DNA of 64,000 nucleotides from Spirodela intermedia (taxonomy: Eukaryota > Streptophyta > Magnoliopsida > Alismatales > Araceae): contig LR746266.1 in the NCBI GenBank assembly GCA_902729315.2, positions 3,420,759-3,484,758 of the forward strand. Direction: 5' to 3'. Shown one piece after another: positions 38,765-51,172 of the stretch (its first letter is position 1; each line of letters begins with the position of its first letter). A program made the position numbers and the translations under genes. The notes below the pieces were generated by a model. That model saw only the letters and a list, made by a program, of their open reading frames with translations. It did no database searches and had not been told where the DNA came from.

Positions 38765-39905
38765 TTCAAAGACCACTTGTGAAAGACATGCATGTTTTAA
38801 AGTAAATGAAGACTCAAGGTCAACCTCTTACACCCTTGATGGTAACGTATCATCAAAGTGCGTGGACTAAATGGTAAGCTCAACGATAATATTCTAACTC
38901 AACCTTGACAAGAAGTAAGTATGTTGATCAGGTGAGTCTCTCCAAACATGACATCAAAGACAAAATACTTATGAGTTAGAAGATCTAAGTATAAATATGA
39001 TCGAAAGTCAGTCTGTATTATGAGTACCATTCAACATAAAATGTTGACTAAAGATAAGTCAAATGTTCAACTCTAAGTAAAGCCTTAAAAGAAAAAATAT
39101 CCGTAGATCAATTGAAGGTCACTAAAGTGCTGATAGAACAACAAGAAAATATATAAATTAATTTGACCATTTTTAGATGTTGACATGATGTTTATCCGTT
39201 GGAGTATAAATAGAGGAACTTGAGAACAGATGAAGCTAATGATAAATGAAAAAGAAATCATAGATATCACTCAAAAAAGTAAGAAAATTAATCTTACTCA
39301 ATCTTCTACAATGAAACAACTATGAGCTTTAAGAATTAAAGAATTATCATTTTCAATCATATAGAACAACATATAAATTAAATAATTTCATTAAAGGTTG
39401 TCTTTGTCCATCAAGCCTTAAGGTAACTTTCGTGGTGAGTGGACAAAAGATAAGGTTAAAGCATGAGATATTGAGAGTTGAAATCCATCCATGAAGGGTG
39501 TTGTTCTCTAAAGAGAAATATACCTAGACCTAAACATGTGGTGCTATGAGTTAAGAATTACCCGTAAGGAATAAGACCTTTGTGAAGATTAAATAGTTGT
39601 GATAAAAGAACTGAGTTCGTGAAGTCAATTGTATTTCTATCAAAAATAGTAGAAATATAGAAGGGAGATCCTTTAATATTAACATAGCCTAAGGAAAGGT
39701 AAATTAATATAAAATATGTGTTCATCATGACTAGAAATGACGAAAAAAAATCAAAGTAATTATTTCACATTGATAATAACTTTAAAATAAGTTAAATATA
39801 AATTTCATAGATTGTGTTAAAACTTGTGTTGACACATTTATGTACAAATAGAAACGTAAGAAACTAATTCAACCCTCCCCCCTTTTCTTGGTACTTTACT
39901 TAACC
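38765..39905. repeat. Decayed LTR (right copy), uninterrupted
   Basis: Partner of the left copy. At about 38840-38855 it keeps the pre-insertion sequence (GTAACGTATCATC) that corresponds to the target of the 1.62-kb element in the left copy. Confidence 0.6.
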
Positions 39906-40584
39906 ACACCAAACCTAATGATAGTTTTTAAACTAATTATGTCATTATATTTCATCATAAATGTTGATAACTTCTAATGTTATGCATCTTATTCATATAA
40001 AGACTTATTTTGAGAGATATACTTTTTATAGTATCTAAATTAAGGTGATTGATATATCGCAATGAAGAAAACTAGTTCTCCCATGATGTATCCCCAACTT
40101 GACTAATAGAAGGAAAAGAAAAAGGCATGGAGAAGGATCATTACTTGCTAGATGACTTCCTTAGCTATCGATTTCAAGGTTGCACTCTTCTATAGTGTGT
40201 AACATTTGGCCCTTGAATAAAAATGATGTAATAATAAATTTCTCAGTAGAAGAATATAATTTTTTTCTAAGAAATCGTTGAAAAAAATAAACTACTTATG
40301 TTATGTAAAAGTAGATATAATTAAGGTAAGAGATCATTAGAAAAGTAGATATAAATAGACTCAACCAGCTCTTTCACACCTAAGGGCACCTTAACATGTT
40401 GAGAATCAAGGGGGGACTTACTTGATGTGACTATTCTCATCAATTGGGTGTTGTGTGTCACAAAGACATCATTCAAGTGCCCAAACACAAAAGTTATCTA
40501 CTATTGGGTGGTGAGATTTCCATTAGGGATCTTCATCACACTTTATCATATGGGCATAATCTATTATACACTTCTTGATGCTTG
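39906..40584. other. Retroelement-derived AT-rich DNA
   Basis: No open frame of significance. It ends at the target duplication of the second 1.62-kb repeat, and 42222 onward looks like its original continuation. Confidence 0.35.
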
Positions 40585-40592
40585 CTCTCTAA

Positions 40593-42213
40593 TAAGTCTT
40601 CATTATCATGAGTTAATAATTAGTAAATAATATAGTTTTAGCCTTAACTCATGATAAATAGACTTATATTTGTGTTAAAGTGTGAAAAGTGGTTTTAAGT
40701 TGATTAACGTGAATTTTTGGGTAATTATGTGATTTTATATGATTTTTACAGTCTTACTTTTGAGATAAATGAAGAACAAGAAATAAAAATAAAAATATTG
40801 CAAAATAGGGGGACCCGCCGGCCAGCCGGGCCTGCAAGCGGGTCGGAAGCGTAGTCAGGGAGTAGCCGCAAGCAAGGGCTCAAGCGGCTTGAACCAATGG
40901 GGGCACGTGTGCGCCACTCCCCTTCCACGTCACCGGTGGCCAGCCGACTGTGGGGCAAAGAGTGGTCGTACACGCGCGAGAAAGGACTTTGTTGAGAAAT
41001 GTTACATTACTATTTATTCGCCCGAACATTCAGCGCACAACCGATGTGGGACTAAATGCGTCACCTTCCTCAGAAGAGGCGGGGCAACCGGTGCGGGTTC
41101 GAATCCTCCCAGAGCCAAAACTCATATTTTTATCTGATTATCGCGGCTTTCTTGTAGATCGCCGGTGAAGGATTAAGCAACGAGAATCGCTGGATCATCA
41201 ACGAAAATCTCATCAACACGATTCGCAGAGCATTATTACTAAAATTGCTGAAGGATTCGCGATAAAAGGATCGCGAATCCATCGAGTAAATCATCTCCAA
41301 TTGATCGATGAACAAGTCGTCGCTTGGAAGAGGACGATCTGCCGGGAGACGAGTCGCCACCTCCTGAGAGCGTACCAGATGCGATGAAGAGCCTCCTCTT
41401 GCTACGTAGACCTGAGGATGAAGCTCCCTAACACGCACCCCACCTCCATCTAGCTCCTCTCCGTCGGGTGATAGCCGCCAGAGAGCCACAAAGTCGCCGT
41501 TTTTCTACTCCGCCGGGTGACAGCCACCGGAGACGACTCGACGACCCATTTCATTAATCTCTAGACTTCGCGAGAAGATCTAGAGATTGCCCACATCGTC
41601 TTTGTCCAAGGAGAACCTTCGAGACTGTGGACACTACACGATGATCCTCTCGAATGCTCAAGATTCTAGTGCATCGCCGACGCATCGCCGTCGCAACGCC
41701 AGAACTCTATTTTCCTACTTTCAACTTACTTTACGCTTCATTTAATGATAATTTTTGTGATTTTAATTTACCAAGATATACTTTGTTCTATTATGATTCT
41801 TCCAGCTTTTATAGATCTTAATTTGATTAATTAAATCATCTGTAATCGCTTACGTAAGGATCACCGGGTAAAACTCTATTTCTGTTCGATTCGCGTTCAC
41901 CTGACGTTGACGTCATCCTGACATCCGCACCCTTATTTCCCTTTTTCGTGAATTTTAAATATATTTTCTTTTCATTTCCTAGTATAAAAATCATAGAAAA
42001 TCGTATTCATTGAGAAAAATTCTGAATAATTACCATATATTATATTACATCCCTTTGATCGACCTGGAAAATTATCGCTATTTTTGAAAGTTTTATTGAA
42101 TTATAATTGATATATTTGTTCAGAAATACTTCTAAATATCTGAAAAATCGTATTTTCTAGTTTTATAAATTTTAAATTTGCATGATTTACTATACAACGA
42201 CTGAGTCACGTCA
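40593..42213. mobile_element. 1.62-kb repeat family, copy 2
   Basis: 1621 bp with the same start and end as copy 1. It has a perfect 8-bp duplication CTCTCTAA (40585-40592 and 42214-42221). Sequence similarity to copy 1 runs the full length with scattered substitutions and small indels. The different duplications show the two copies inserted separately and are not the LTRs of one element. Confidence 0.8.
41253..41280. other. Internal hairpin in repeat copy 2
   Basis: GGATTCGCGAT, loop AAAAGG, ATCGCGAATCC: a perfect 11-bp stem. It pairs one base further than the copy 1 hairpin. Confidence 0.7.
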
Positions 42214-42221
42214 CTCTCTAA

Positions 42222-43000
42222 ATTGGGGCATTCCTTGAACATCTTAAAGAGTTGAATTTAGTGTCAAGTCAAAACTCAAACAAGGAAAATTCTAGTTAGC
42301 TAAATATAAGACATTTGTTTTGGTTAGATTTGTACTTATCTTGTCACCATCTTGGACATACTTTCTTAGTTGTCTTGTAATTGTTTCTAAGGATCATGTA
42401 AGCTATGGTTTGAGCACATTTACTCCATACCCTTTAATTGAAGTAAGAACATAAGAAATAGGAATTAGTATGTAGAAAATAGAAAAATAAAAATATTTTA
42501 AATAAAACTATGATGAAATAAGGTCAAAAAGTAACTTCTTAATTGAAACACATGTTAGCTCAATTTTGAACATGAAATGAACAGAAGATAAAATCATTTT
42601 CTATTGAAAATAATGCTTTGAGATAAAGGATCAAACCTCTATCAAGATTTTTATCTTTTAAAATATCTCTTAGATGGAAATTTAGTAATACCTTATTCAG
42701 ATCATAAAGAATATTTCATAAACATCCTTCTATCTAGATACTACATTGTGATAAATTAGGGAACATTAAAAAAGAGTATACCAATTAATTAAATTATGTA
42801 GTTAGTTATATTTACTTTCACATCAAAATGTGTCACATAAATAACTAGAAAGATATCAAGCTTGACATGGATGAGATGATAGTGACGGTCATGACAAAAA
42901 TAGTGGGATAATGATGATAATTTTGGTTGCATAACTATTAGAATACTAGAAATAATAAACCTATTGAATGGATATTGAGTACATAACTCTAACAAACTAT
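42222..43000. other. AT-rich repeat-derived DNA, no gene
   Basis: Begins with the right target duplication of repeat copy 2 and continues sequence left of 40585. No coding similarity is visible. Confidence 0.35.
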
Positions 43001-45169
43001 GTCTAATTCATTTGGTGGGCTGATATGGTTTGATGGGTTTACCATTCTTTTTTTTGGTTGGACATGTTTAACTATTTCTAACTAAAATAGGGGATAAATG
43101 AGTTCTTTCCTTCTATCACTCTCTCTTTATGTAATAACATCCATTTTGCTAAAGAATAGTGGGGTGTGGGTTGTCTTATGTGCCCAGTAGTGTTTTCATG
43201 ACACCAATGAGGTGTTCGTCTCTCCTAATCTCATCTCTAAGTTGATGCATATTGAAGAGAGGTAAGTAAATCACTATTAATGTTCATACCTCACTAGTGG
43301 TTGGTTCTAGGAATAAGCAAATGTTGTCGAGTTGATGGAGGCCTACTTAAAGTGAATCTTAAAGTTGAACATCATCAAATTAGTTATTTATTTTTGAAGT
43401 TGGGTAGCATGACATGTTGTTGTTCTAATAGATAATTAAGACTGTGGTAATAAGTGAATATAATAAATATGCGACCCAACAAATAATGCTATCATTTTTA
43501 CATTACCAAGATGATCGTCAATAGCTCCATCTCATAGACCACCCTAGCTGCATTCTTGGGTACCAATATTTGGTTGTGTCTCGCTACGTGAGAACAACCT
43601 TAATACCTTGGCTCGAGGTGTCTACCTTGATCTCGAACACTCAAAGTAAAGTCCAGTAGTTTTAGCACTAAGGATAAGTTATAATATCTTTGAAGAGTTT
43701 GAATACTTCTTCTTTTTTTAGCTATCCAACATAAGTCATTCTTTTTTAACAATTAGATCAATGGTTAGGAGAGGTAGACATAGTTTTCAATAAAACACTA
43801 GTAATATTTCAATGCGATTTAATAAACCTTTGAGATCCTTCATCATTCTAAGTGTGGGTCCTTTTTTCACTACCTTAAGCTTTTGTTTGGTAGTTTTTAC
43901 TTCATTTGTTAATACCTAGTAACTAATGAATTTTACTTGTTCTTCGACAAATAAATACTTTTGACTATTGACATGTAGGTCATGAGTGGCCAAGATTGAA
44001 AAAACTTAGCTCAAGTGTTGATCATGCTCTATGGTTGTCTTATTATATATGAAGGTATTGTCAAAAAATATAAGAATGAACTTACATAGGTAAGGGCAAA
44101 AAACTTAGTTCATAAATATTGGAAAGGTGGAATCAACATTTTAAAGCCCAAACAACATAACTATAAACTCATAATGACCCTCATAAGTTTAAAAATATGT
44201 CTTCACAATATCTTATGATTTCATCTTGATCTAATAATATCATACCTATAAGTTAAGCTTGGAGAACACTAACTCAAAATAATTCTTCTATTAACTCATT
44301 CATTGTTATTCTGAAAAATTGATTGAAGATAATAGCTTAATTTAGTGGGTGGTAGTTCATGCAAAAATCCCAACTCTTATTCTTATTTTACACTAGTAGT
44401 GTTGGGCTGGAGAATGGGACTAATGGAAGTATGAAGGATCTCAATAGATAGCATGTTATTCACCAAATGTGTAAGTACATACTTCTACATGTAAGCTCCA
44501 AGCCTATTTCCCATTGTATTACTATTACCAGTGGCCACCTCCTGCCCATACACCACTTCACCCCACAATTGATGGTTCTAGTGACTCTAATGGCCTCACA
44601 CAACCAAAAAAGGATAATGATCAATTATTCAATGATTCCTCTCATGTCTTGAGGGCAGTGAAATATACAAATATTTATGAGGACAGTGTTTGGTCAAAGG
44701 TGAATCCATGATTTACTTGATGGGTTGGGGTAACACCCTCATAAGTGTGAAGACCAAAAAAAATTCATGTTACATGCGCTGCTTCCAATCTACCTCTTGT
44801 GCATCACTAGTGGGTGAATGAGATTTAAGGAGCTCTTCTAACTTCAGTTGGTTGAGTTCTCTTATTGCTACCACTTTGCCATCCATCTTGACTATCTTCA
44901 ATGCTAAGTTGATGATCTTGAGTCCAACATCTCCTTACAATGTCACTACCTTCTCTCAAATACAGAATCACATAATACTCAATCCCTAATACACTTTGGT
45001 GAAGCCCAGTGAGTCAAGTCACTATATGCTCAGTATAACATCTTGACTACATGATTATAAGGGAAGGAAACTATCAATGATCTTTGAGTCTTGTATCTTA
45101 TTTTGTCATTGACCCCTTGCCTAATTGCATGCTGTGTTATACGATCATGTTAACAAGTATGTTGAACCG

Positions 45170-45631
45170 CTACATTAAATCTCTAATAATTAAATTATTT
45201 GTAACTCTTGAATCCACCAAGATACTGACTTTCTGTCCCAACAAAACCTCCTTCACCTTTAATATTTGCAGTGTAAATAAGTTGATGATCACACTCAGTA
45301 ATACTTTCATTTGTGCAGCCTCCATTATCATCTTTGCTGGTGCTTCTTCAACCTCCTTGGTTGACTCTTTGTCCCTAGAGTTGTCATCTTCAAGTACTAT
45401 AAGTATATACAATTCTCTCTTGCAATGATGACCTAAGTGAAATTTCTCATCGTAATAAAAGTAGAGGTCATGCTCATGACAATATAAGAATCTCGCATTA
45501 GTCATCCTAACCTTCCTCTTGCCAACTATTACAACTTTTTGTTTCAGTGGCTTTGACAATGTCAAGATGCTTCTCTTCACTAGGGGGTCCTTTAGACTGT
45601 TGCTCAAATATAGGGGTGTAGATAGAAGCAA
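45170..45631 (-). pseudogene. Gypsy gag zinc knuckle and protease remnant
   Basis: An open 153-codon segment with a degenerate knuckle (FLYCHEHDLYFYYDEKFHLGHHCK) and protease (VSILVDSRVT; the DSG triplet reads DSR). Only short stretches match the family pattern. It is the longest surviving frame of this element. Confidence 0.75.
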
Positions 45632-46790
45632 TCCATGCTCTTGTTAGGGTCTGGTTGTGGATTCTTTACTCATCATGTGCTCCACGCTTACCATAATGTA
45701 TGCATGTGTTTCTTCACAATTTGAGTCATATCCAACATCTCTTAAACATTGATAGAGCTGAACATGGTGATTTCTGTCACCAATTTGGGCTTTAGCCTAT
45801 TGAGGCATGTATTCTTTAGCATGAGGCTGAAAGGCACAACAAGAATGCTGCTAAGGATTCAAGCTCTTAATAAATTTGAGTGTGGGAGTTGGTCCTTCTC
45901 TACCTCCTCATTCATCACCTCACATAATCACTCAAAAGATCCATGCTTCCAGGTGAGTGGTTGATTTCATCTCATGTTAGTCAATTTTTGTCTCATCTTA
46001 TGTTGTGTTAGTGGCCATATTGGCTGTCCAAACATCTTGTAAGAAGGTTCAAATTTATTACTTTGTTAATCATGTTCTTAGCATTATGATTATACACCTC
46101 TCACTTTTTTTTTTTGAGTTTGCTTTTAGTGCTAGAAAGTAATGTATCATCATACATGGTGAGTTGAACATGATATCATCCACTATTAAATGGACAAGAA
46201 AGTACACATTGCACTGCATACCAATAGATCAGACAATTCAGAGTATCGTTTCTCAAGTTCCATGTGTTCTTGTAAAACATGTGGAAACCATCATCACGTG
46301 AGGCCCCTCAAAGAAGGAGGCCAAAAGCTACTTGTCTTAGTTGCTTGGAAGCCTAGTTGGCCACCTTAAATTATCATGTCAGAAAACTTATTCAGTTTTC
46401 TCCCCTAGGTGGACCAAGATCTTTTTTAGTGTGGTGCCAACCCTCGTGACTACTAGTAGCAGTGTCACTTGGAGGATTTAGAATGAGTTGAGCTTCCACA
46501 TGCTCCGAGCACTACTTGGTTTCAGTCAGTTGCTAGAACAGCTGGCCAAGAATTTGGCCCATGTTTTGTTTCAACAAGGTCGTGGTGGCTCATGTCATGC
46601 TCTTATGTGAAGGAAGTTTCGTCGTTTTTCACCACCTTGATAGTGCACAACCTCATCTCCATTTAGGCACATTCCTTGATGGTTGGTGTGGAAGTGTTAA
46701 CTGACAAGGCGATAGTATATTAGTGTCTTACTAGTCTCTGAGAAGAAGATAAAGAGGGTTTGATATAAATTATTAAGATATCATACCCTA

Positions 46791-47016
46791 ACAAGGTCGA
46801 TTAATAGGGTAAATAAAGTGAAAGAGGGAAAATGAGGTAAAGATAACAATGACATTGGGAAATCCTAGTCGAATAAAAGATGTAAGACAGCCTTTTGTTC
46901 TCTCAAAAGTTTTGTCATACTTCTTGGTGCCCTAATATTCTTAAATAGGCAGGGTGGTAGCTTGGGCTTTGACCCATTTTCTCCATCTAAGATAGGTGAG
47001 GCCTAGTGGCCTCACA
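46791..47016 (-). repeat. Gypsy LTR (second family, 5' side)
   Basis: Aligns with 15460-15689 over its length. Both contain TGAGGC(C)-type ends, CCATTTTC(T/C)CCATCTA and GTCATACTTCTT-like blocks. Confidence 0.75.
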
Positions 47017-48741
47017 GATTCTTAAAAATCTAAGGACGATGTTGGGTGTAAGGTGAGGGAAGGGTCAAGTTGTCCAACTATGGTTTTTAAGATTATCTTC
47101 CCAATTTTTTTCCGCTATACTCAAATTCTGAAGGAAAGCATTCATCTATTGTAGTTGTAAGAAATAACACATTGTTTCAGAAGATTAGAAGAATAGATGA
47201 AGTATGTCATATTTTTATTGTATTGTTATTGAAATCATATTCATGATTCAATTTACACAATGGCTTATGAGTACATTATTAATTGGATGATCAAGTTCAA
47301 CTTCTTCTTGAGCTTCAGCCTCTTATTTTTATTTTTGTAAAGGGCGGGTCTATAGAGATGCATTATATGCTCAAATTTCGAAAGATTATATAAAAATGAA
47401 AACAGAAAACAAAATTAAGGATCCTCATAAAAATTTGGAGCTTTAGATGTGCTCCCAAGGGTACGGAAAAACCAATTACATATATAGACAACAGTTCCAT
47501 GATACATTATTTGATGATTTACAGAATAACAATTCATGAAATCTTCCATTTCTAATGCTAATGATCTGCAATTGAGGGTGATAATCCAGTAATTCATGAG
47601 ACAGCCTCATATATTTCATGAGACATTACCCTTTCGTGCACAGAACCTAGATCATCACCTCCTTGAATAAATTCATATAGTTCTTGCAACTCATCCTTTG
47701 TCTTCTACTGACTCCTGCCCGTCTGCCAAATGATTATCCTTCGGAGAACTGTGCCCCTTTTTGCGAAACTTCTAATCAGATCAGACCATCTGTTTGAAAG
47801 AAACAGTGGCTGAATTGACTGGTAGCCCCTTGGATCAACCGCCGACGCCCGGCGAATCCATCCAAGGGAGTTCAGCGGAAAGGAGGCGCAGGCTGTAAGT
47901 GGGGGCCGGCGGCTACTGCCGATGACATCGAAGGGGAGAAGACGACGGAAAGAATCCCCCTTTGGATTCACATCCGCAGCGCGTTTGGTGGCGCGTCAAA
48001 TAACGACCGGGAAGCGACGGGGAAATCCGGCCACCGGCTCCGGCGCCGGAGAAGAGGATACGCCGACGGAAACGGCCGCAAGCGCCCGTCCGCAAAGGGC
48101 TCCCCTCTTTTAGGACGTTAACTTAAAATAAGTCCCTGTAACACTGGTAAATTGTGGCGAAGGATGTAATTACCGGTCTGGCGGTCCACATGGAGGCTGT
48201 TAGATCGTTTACCAGGCCCTAATGGGGCCATAAATGGGCCGAGTTTGCGAGGGTGGTGGCCCCAATGGTTCCTGGTCAAAAGTCTAGATCATCCGTGGTC
48301 CCCGGTTGGCAAGCCCATTAAGGCGTAGAGTCGGAAGGGGTCTACAGTTAGCGTCTCTTCTCTTGTTTGGTTCCCTCTTGTTGCCGTCGCTGCTGATTTT
48401 CTCTGCTTCTTCATTGTCTTTCTTCCCCTCTTTCTGCCTGCGGCTGCTTCCTGAATTGCGAGAGGGATCGTCCACTCGAGATTGAAGCTTCTGAGATGCT
48501 GGAGTTTCCAGCGTTCTCTTCCCCATTTGTGTGGTCGCCCTGGTTTTGATGAGACGGCTCTTCCACTGGAAGTCGGCTCCGGCGGTCTCCCTTGGCGATC
48601 CGTGACCGAGCTACTTTATCGGTAGATACGTTGAGCGTGTTTGTGTTCAAATGGAGCTATGTGCGTGCCAAATGTGTAGGCTGACTCTTTCTTGTGATTT
48701 TCTGGTTAGGTACCAGAGGGCTTTCGAAGAAGGACGAAGAA
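47017..48741. other. Intergenic region and probable promoter/5' leader of the SAM-domain gene
   Basis: 47700-48110 is GC-rich with open frames on both strands. On the minus strand a 75-nt segment (47704-47630) is open and bounded by AG and GTAATG, so it could be an internal exon of an unidentified minus-strand gene, but I could not chain it to others. 48300-48740 is probably the promoter and 5' leader of the plus-strand gene. A TTAG just before 48710 could be the acceptor of a leader intron. Confidence 0.3.
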
Positions 48742-51116
48742 ATGCCCCGGGAGAAGCCTCCAGAGCCCTTGGATTTCTTCATCTGGACTGTCGAGGTAAT
48801 CTCCGCATCTCACCTCTCGATCGAGGCTCGCTTTTCCCCTCCCATATTTTTTCTAAGTCGTCTAGAAGCTTTCCAAAATGTCCTTTAATGAGGTTCTTCC
48901 ATCGAGTCTTTGTTCCAGATTTATCGTCTTTGAGTCTATATATCATTTTGTTCGCATGCACTCGTCGTGGCGACTTTCTTAAATGACTAGTCTCCCGGCC
49001 ATCAATGGACCTAGCTGGGTAGTGACGAGAAGGGATTTCCTCGTCGCATCTCCTAATTTATTATTTTAATTTTTCAGTTCATTGAATTATAGAAAACTGA
49101 AATGGAAATAATCATGCAACTCGACAGCGATTTGTTTTCTAGGAATGTGATATCTAGCCGTGGGTGAAGTCCTGCAGAACTTTGATTGATGGGTTCAATA
49201 TGTCGAGACATATTATTTTCCCGACACAGTGGTGAGGCCAGCAGAGTAATGGATGATTCACTATCGACTGTACCTTTACCAGCAGAGTATCCTTCTTCTG
49301 CTATGGTAGGACGGGGATAACTGTGTCCGTTATTGACAGCCGATGTTAGCTGAATTCATTGGAAACATGCTAAGAGTGATATGTCAATACTCTCTTATTT
49401 TTATTTTCGAAGGTTGTGGAGAAAGTTATTTATCAATACTCGCGTGTTGTTATTTACATAGGTTGTGTTTTTCCGTGTTTCGTGGACTTTAGTTTCACTT
49501 ATAACCATTTTAGGTCCAGACTGCTCCTTTTAAAAGTGGAAAGCTGCAGCAAATTTAAGGATAAGCTGGTTAGAAAGTCGTGGATGAAACGTACATGAAC
49601 TTAAGGGGTGACAAGGCTCCCAGAAAATACCTAAATGGTTTTTATTATAGCCAGTACACAATTAGTGGGAAGTGGAGACGTGCAGGAAAATAGCTGAATT
49701 TTTTTTATGACCAATGAGAGAAAAATACCAATTAGTGGGTTTTTTTTTATTGGTTCTAAATTTTTTTCCATGACAATTGCTTCTGTTATGGTAAAAGCAA
49801 GAAGTTGATTTGGAAAATAAGAGATATGTCATGCATTGGTCAACAGGCATGATGCTAGGCCATATGCTGCCTCTATGGGTCTCCACTCAGTTCTACAATT
49901 GTTGCCTTATTGTCAAACTAATTTCAGAACTAATGCCAGAAAAATGAGTAAGAAACGATTTATAGGATATTTGTTTATGAGGTGGACCACGACACGGGTT
50001 AGGCTGACCTTTGACTTTTTTGGGGGATGATTGCTCTCTAATTCTCTTTTTTCCTTTTCTTGCAAGACGACTGGCACCACAGAATTATCTTTGTTATGTT
50101 TATGTTTTGGCCACCACATTCTTTTGATGCTCCACAGCATATTTCCATTGCGATTTATCATAATCCTGGTTTATATGGAACTCATTAGAAGTCAACTTCG
50201 ACAATGGAAAAGAAAAAGGGGTTGGGGGTTATGGGGCGACTACTTGATCAATTTTGCAGCATCCAATCCCATCAGAAAGTGATGGCCCATCCCCCCCTGT
50301 CATAATGAAAGGAATCTCTCCCGTCTCCTGGTGAAAAAAAAAAAGGGTGTTATTGTGTATGTTGGCTTCTCTCACTAAGGTCGCTGGATATTGACCTTTT
50401 CATGAAATATTTCGATCACTCATATGGATTTGCGTTTCTAGGATGTTGGACTATGGTTGGAGGAGATAAACCTAGGTAGCTACAGCCAGATCTTTGAGGA
50501 GAACGCTATTAATGGAGAATACCTGGAGGGCTTGTCCATGTTCACAACCGAGCAGATCCTTCGATTTATCAGACAGTGCCACATGAAATGGGGAGACTTC
50601 ATCACACTTTGCAAGGAGCTGAGGCGCATCAAGGGTAATCAAAGTATTTTACACTCCATACTCTTCTATATATTCGTCATGTTTGCTTTTTTATGGGCTT
50701 AAGCTATATTCCCTTAATGTCTATAGATTGGCTTCAATGAAATGATCTCTTTCTTATATCTAAATGATCAGATTTCTTCAAAATCATGTAAGAACAGAGC
50801 AGGGTACATGCCATCACCCAGTAATATTTCCGATTTTCCCATGCAAAAAAATGGGTTTAGAAGGAAGATCCGAAGTATTTGTCTTCGTTCGTTCATGCAA
50901 TAATTTAAATGTTTCTCTCACTTCTCATGGCGAAGTCCCAGATATGAAGCCTGTGCCAATTCTAACTTGGGTCTTGTCCGTGCAGTCGCTTGCCTGAGAG
51001 GAGAGCAGGAGGTTCGCCGGCCGTGGTGGGCCCCACCCTGCTTCGCGGCGGTCCTCGTCAGGGCCGCCAGGCGGAATAGACGGTCTCGTGTTGTTTCATT
51101 AAAATTGGAGCCGTAG
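48742..51116 (+). CDS. SAM-domain protein (125 residues)
   Basis: Three exons: 48742-48795, 50442-50634 and 50986-51116. All junctions are GT-AG and the phase closes to a TAG stop. Residues 6-18 (PPEPLDFFIWTVE) lead into a sterile alpha motif at about 18-82, with the characteristic WLEEINLGSY, a central NGEYLEGLSMFTTEQ helix-turn and a final helix to RRIK. The basic C-terminal 40 residues (VRRPWWAPPCF, then AARRNRRSR) are conserved in the plant family as I recall it. SAM domains mediate protein or RNA contacts; no enzymatic domain is present, and the role of this small protein is not established. The start at 48742 is the last in-frame ATG before the conserved region; an in-frame ATG at 48694 is less likely. 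Intron 1 is 1.6 kb. Confidence 0.88.
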
Positions 51117-51135
51117 ATCCAGAGGAGGTTCATGA

Positions 51136-51137
<2 letters not shown>

Positions 51138-51169
<32 letters not shown>
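51138..51169. repeat. (CT)n microsatellite in the probable 3' UTR of the SAM-domain gene
   Basis: A pure CT tract that starts 22 bp after the stop codon. A second, interrupted CT/CTAT tract lies at about 51258-51312. Confidence 0.9.

Positions 51170-51172
<3 letters not shown>

Larger units (their letters stand above)
43000..47016 (-). mobile_element. Second Ty3/gypsy element (5' LTR to RT/RNase H), decayed
   Basis: Minus-strand order from the right: LTR 46791-47016 (same family as 15460-15689), gag region about 45640-46780, zinc knuckle and protease 45631-45170, RT about 44460-43900, RNase H about 43650-43550. The RT region contains FILIFFDN where FFDD is expected, so the active site is mutated. 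Integrase and the 3' LTR are not recognisable. Stops are frequent. Confidence 0.7.

Noticed and set aside
33272-42213. The two 1.62-kb repeats as LTRs of a single 9-kb element
   Set aside because: Each copy has its own distinct 8-bp flanking duplication, and the outer flanks do not match each other.
47630-48095. Possible minus-strand gene with a 75-nt exon
   Set aside because: The exon has plausible borders, but I could not connect it to further exons or a known family; mentioned only in the intergenic entry.
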